A stretch of 14,751 nt of DNA from Pseudomonadota bacterium. Lineage in GTDB: Bacteria; Pseudomonadota; Gammaproteobacteria; Burkholderiales; Burkholderiaceae_B. Below the pieces are notes generated by a model. That model ran no database searches and was not told the DNA's origin. It worked only from the letters and a program-made list of their open reading frames with translations. Below, one piece after another: positions 14,295-14,751 of the stretch (its first letter is position 1; every line of letters starts with the position of its first letter). The position numbers and the translations under genes were made by a program. Location: assembly GCA_023427945.1 (NCBI GenBank), contig JAEYZR010000352.1:1-14751 (forward strand), given 5' to 3'.

Positions 14295-14308
14295 TGCAGA
14301 TATCTGCA
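14295..14308. promoter_or_regulatory. 14-bp perfect palindrome with a repeated half-site
   Basis: TGCAGATATCTGCA is fully self-complementary. The sequence ATCTGCAT occurs at its right half (14302-14309) and again at 14324-14331, 22 bp downstream, about two helical turns away and on the same face of the DNA. This arrangement is typical of a multi-site regulator binding region ahead of the DUF1445 gene. Confidence 0.45.
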
Positions 14309-14446
14309 TCTCGGGCCTATCCCATCTGCATTGACGCCGCCGCGCGCCATCCCGTTTTCTTTCCAACCAAGTTCGCGCCCGCCGCTCGTTTTCGATAACG
14401 CGCTGCGGGCTACGCCCACCCTTGTTTCGAGAGCGCAAAACGATCC

Positions 14447-14751
14447 ATGTCCTCCATCGCCCCTACCCTCACTTTGCCCGACTGGGCAGCCACACCTGCG
14501 GGCGTGCGCGCCCAGGCACGGCAAGGCCTGCTGACCGGCAACACCAGCGGCATGGCACCTGGCTACGGCCAGGGCAATCTGGTGATCCTGCCCAAAGCGC
14601 TGGCCGATGACTTCTACGGTTATTGCCAGGCCAACCCCACACCCTGCCCCCTGATCGGCATGACCGAGCCGGGCAGCCCTCTGGTGCCGATGCTGGGCGA
14701 TGACGTCGATCTGCGCACCGACCTGCCGCGCTATCGCATCTGGCGCGACGG
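14447..14751 (+). CDS. Putative hydro-lyase / D-glutamate cyclase family (DUF1445), 3' end cut
   Basis: The first 101 codons are visible; the family normally has about 260-280 residues. The visible N-terminus fits closely: VRAQARQGLLTGNTSGMAPGYGQGNLVILP (20-49), ALADDFYGYCQANPTPCPLIGMTEPGSP (51-78) and DVDLRTDLPRYRIWRDG (86-102). The families' marks are the GxTxGxApGyxQaNLviLP block, the NPxPCPL block and the DiRTDLPrYR block. Bacterial members are annotated as putative hydro-lyases (YcsI-like); the same domain forms the N-terminal part of mammalian mitochondrial D-glutamate cyclase. It should be cytosolic. The ATG at 14447 has only a weak, distant GAGAG. It diverges from the LysR gene at 13130-14023. 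Whether the protein works with the DUF4392 protein at 5619 is open. Confidence 0.88.
   Translation, partial: MSSIAPTLTLPDWAATPAGVRAQARQGLLTGNTSGMAPGYGQGNLVILPKALADDFYGYCQANPTPCPLIGMTEPGSPLVPMLGDDVDLRTDLPRYRIWRD

Larger units (their letters stand above)
14024..14446. promoter_or_regulatory. 423-bp dyad-rich divergent intergenic region
   Basis: No supported gene lies here; the open frames that cross it resemble no protein I know and overlap the start of the next gene. It contains several exact dyads: CGAAATTTCG (14049-14058), CACCGGTG (14133-14140), GGCTCC/GGAGCC (14141-14154), TTGACC/GGTCAA (14227-14246) and TGCAGATATCTGCA (14295-14308). A weak minus-strand promoter for the LysR gene could use TTGATG (14111-14106) and the extended -10-like TGCTATATC (14089-14081). 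No clear plus-strand promoter could be placed. Confidence 0.45.

Noticed and set aside
14121..14534. Plus-strand open frame of 137 codons across the 14024-14446 gap
   Set aside because: Composition is arbitrary (rich in Pro, Arg and Ser), no family resemblance, and it overlaps the clear DUF1445 start in another frame.

Overview
The window is a gene-dense stretch (about 60% GC by eye) of a bacterial chromosome. The four LysR-type regulators, the DctPQM-type TRAP transporter, and the mix of small catabolic modules on alternating strands suggest a betaproteobacterium of the Burkholderiales, perhaps Alcaligenaceae-like. That placement is an inference from gene content and codon style; no rRNA or marker gene is present. 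I saw no tRNA, rRNA, insertion sequence, CRISPR array or prophage gene. I count 16 protein-coding genes, two of them cut by the window edges.

Layout. (1) Positions 1-2641: a glutathione S-transferase gene (minus, 3' end cut) diverges from an amidohydrolase-2 gene and a LysR regulator (plus). A perfect 9-bp inverted repeat lies in the shared intergenic region. (2) Positions 2720-4296 (minus): a translationally coupled pair, an HchA/Hsp31-type DJ-1 family protein followed by a LuxR-type regulator whose signal-binding domain has lost several residues that bind acyl-homoserine lactones (AHLs). (3) Positions 4422-11146: a LysR gene (minus) diverges from a six-gene plus-strand cluster. The cluster encodes a protein of the D-glutamate-cyclase C-terminal family (formerly DUF4392), a RidA-type enamine/imine deaminase, a fold-type III PLP enzyme of the D-serine dehydratase / D-threonine aldolase family, and a complete TRAP transporter (P, Q and M subunits). 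(4) Positions 11225-13125: an alpha/beta hydrolase gene (minus) diverges from a LysR gene (plus), with a T-N11-A dyad between them. (5) Positions 13130-14751: a LysR gene (minus) diverges across a 423-bp intergenic region from the start of a DUF1445 'putative hydro-lyase' / D-glutamate-cyclase family gene (plus, cut by the window end).

How the genes may work together. The central cluster reads as an uptake and catabolic unit for a D-amino acid or a hydroxylated or cyclised relative. The TRAP system would import a carboxylate substrate. The PLP enzyme would eliminate water or ammonia, or cleave, a D-configured beta-hydroxy amino acid. RidA would hydrolyse the 2-aminoacrylate-type enamine/imine that such PLP chemistry releases. 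The DUF4392 protein would act on D-glutamate or an analogue. The two domain families fused in mammalian mitochondrial D-glutamate cyclase (DUF1445 and DUF4392) both occur here, as separate genes about 8 kb apart with different neighbouring LysR regulators. This is the most interesting point in the window. The substrate is not established by sequence alone.
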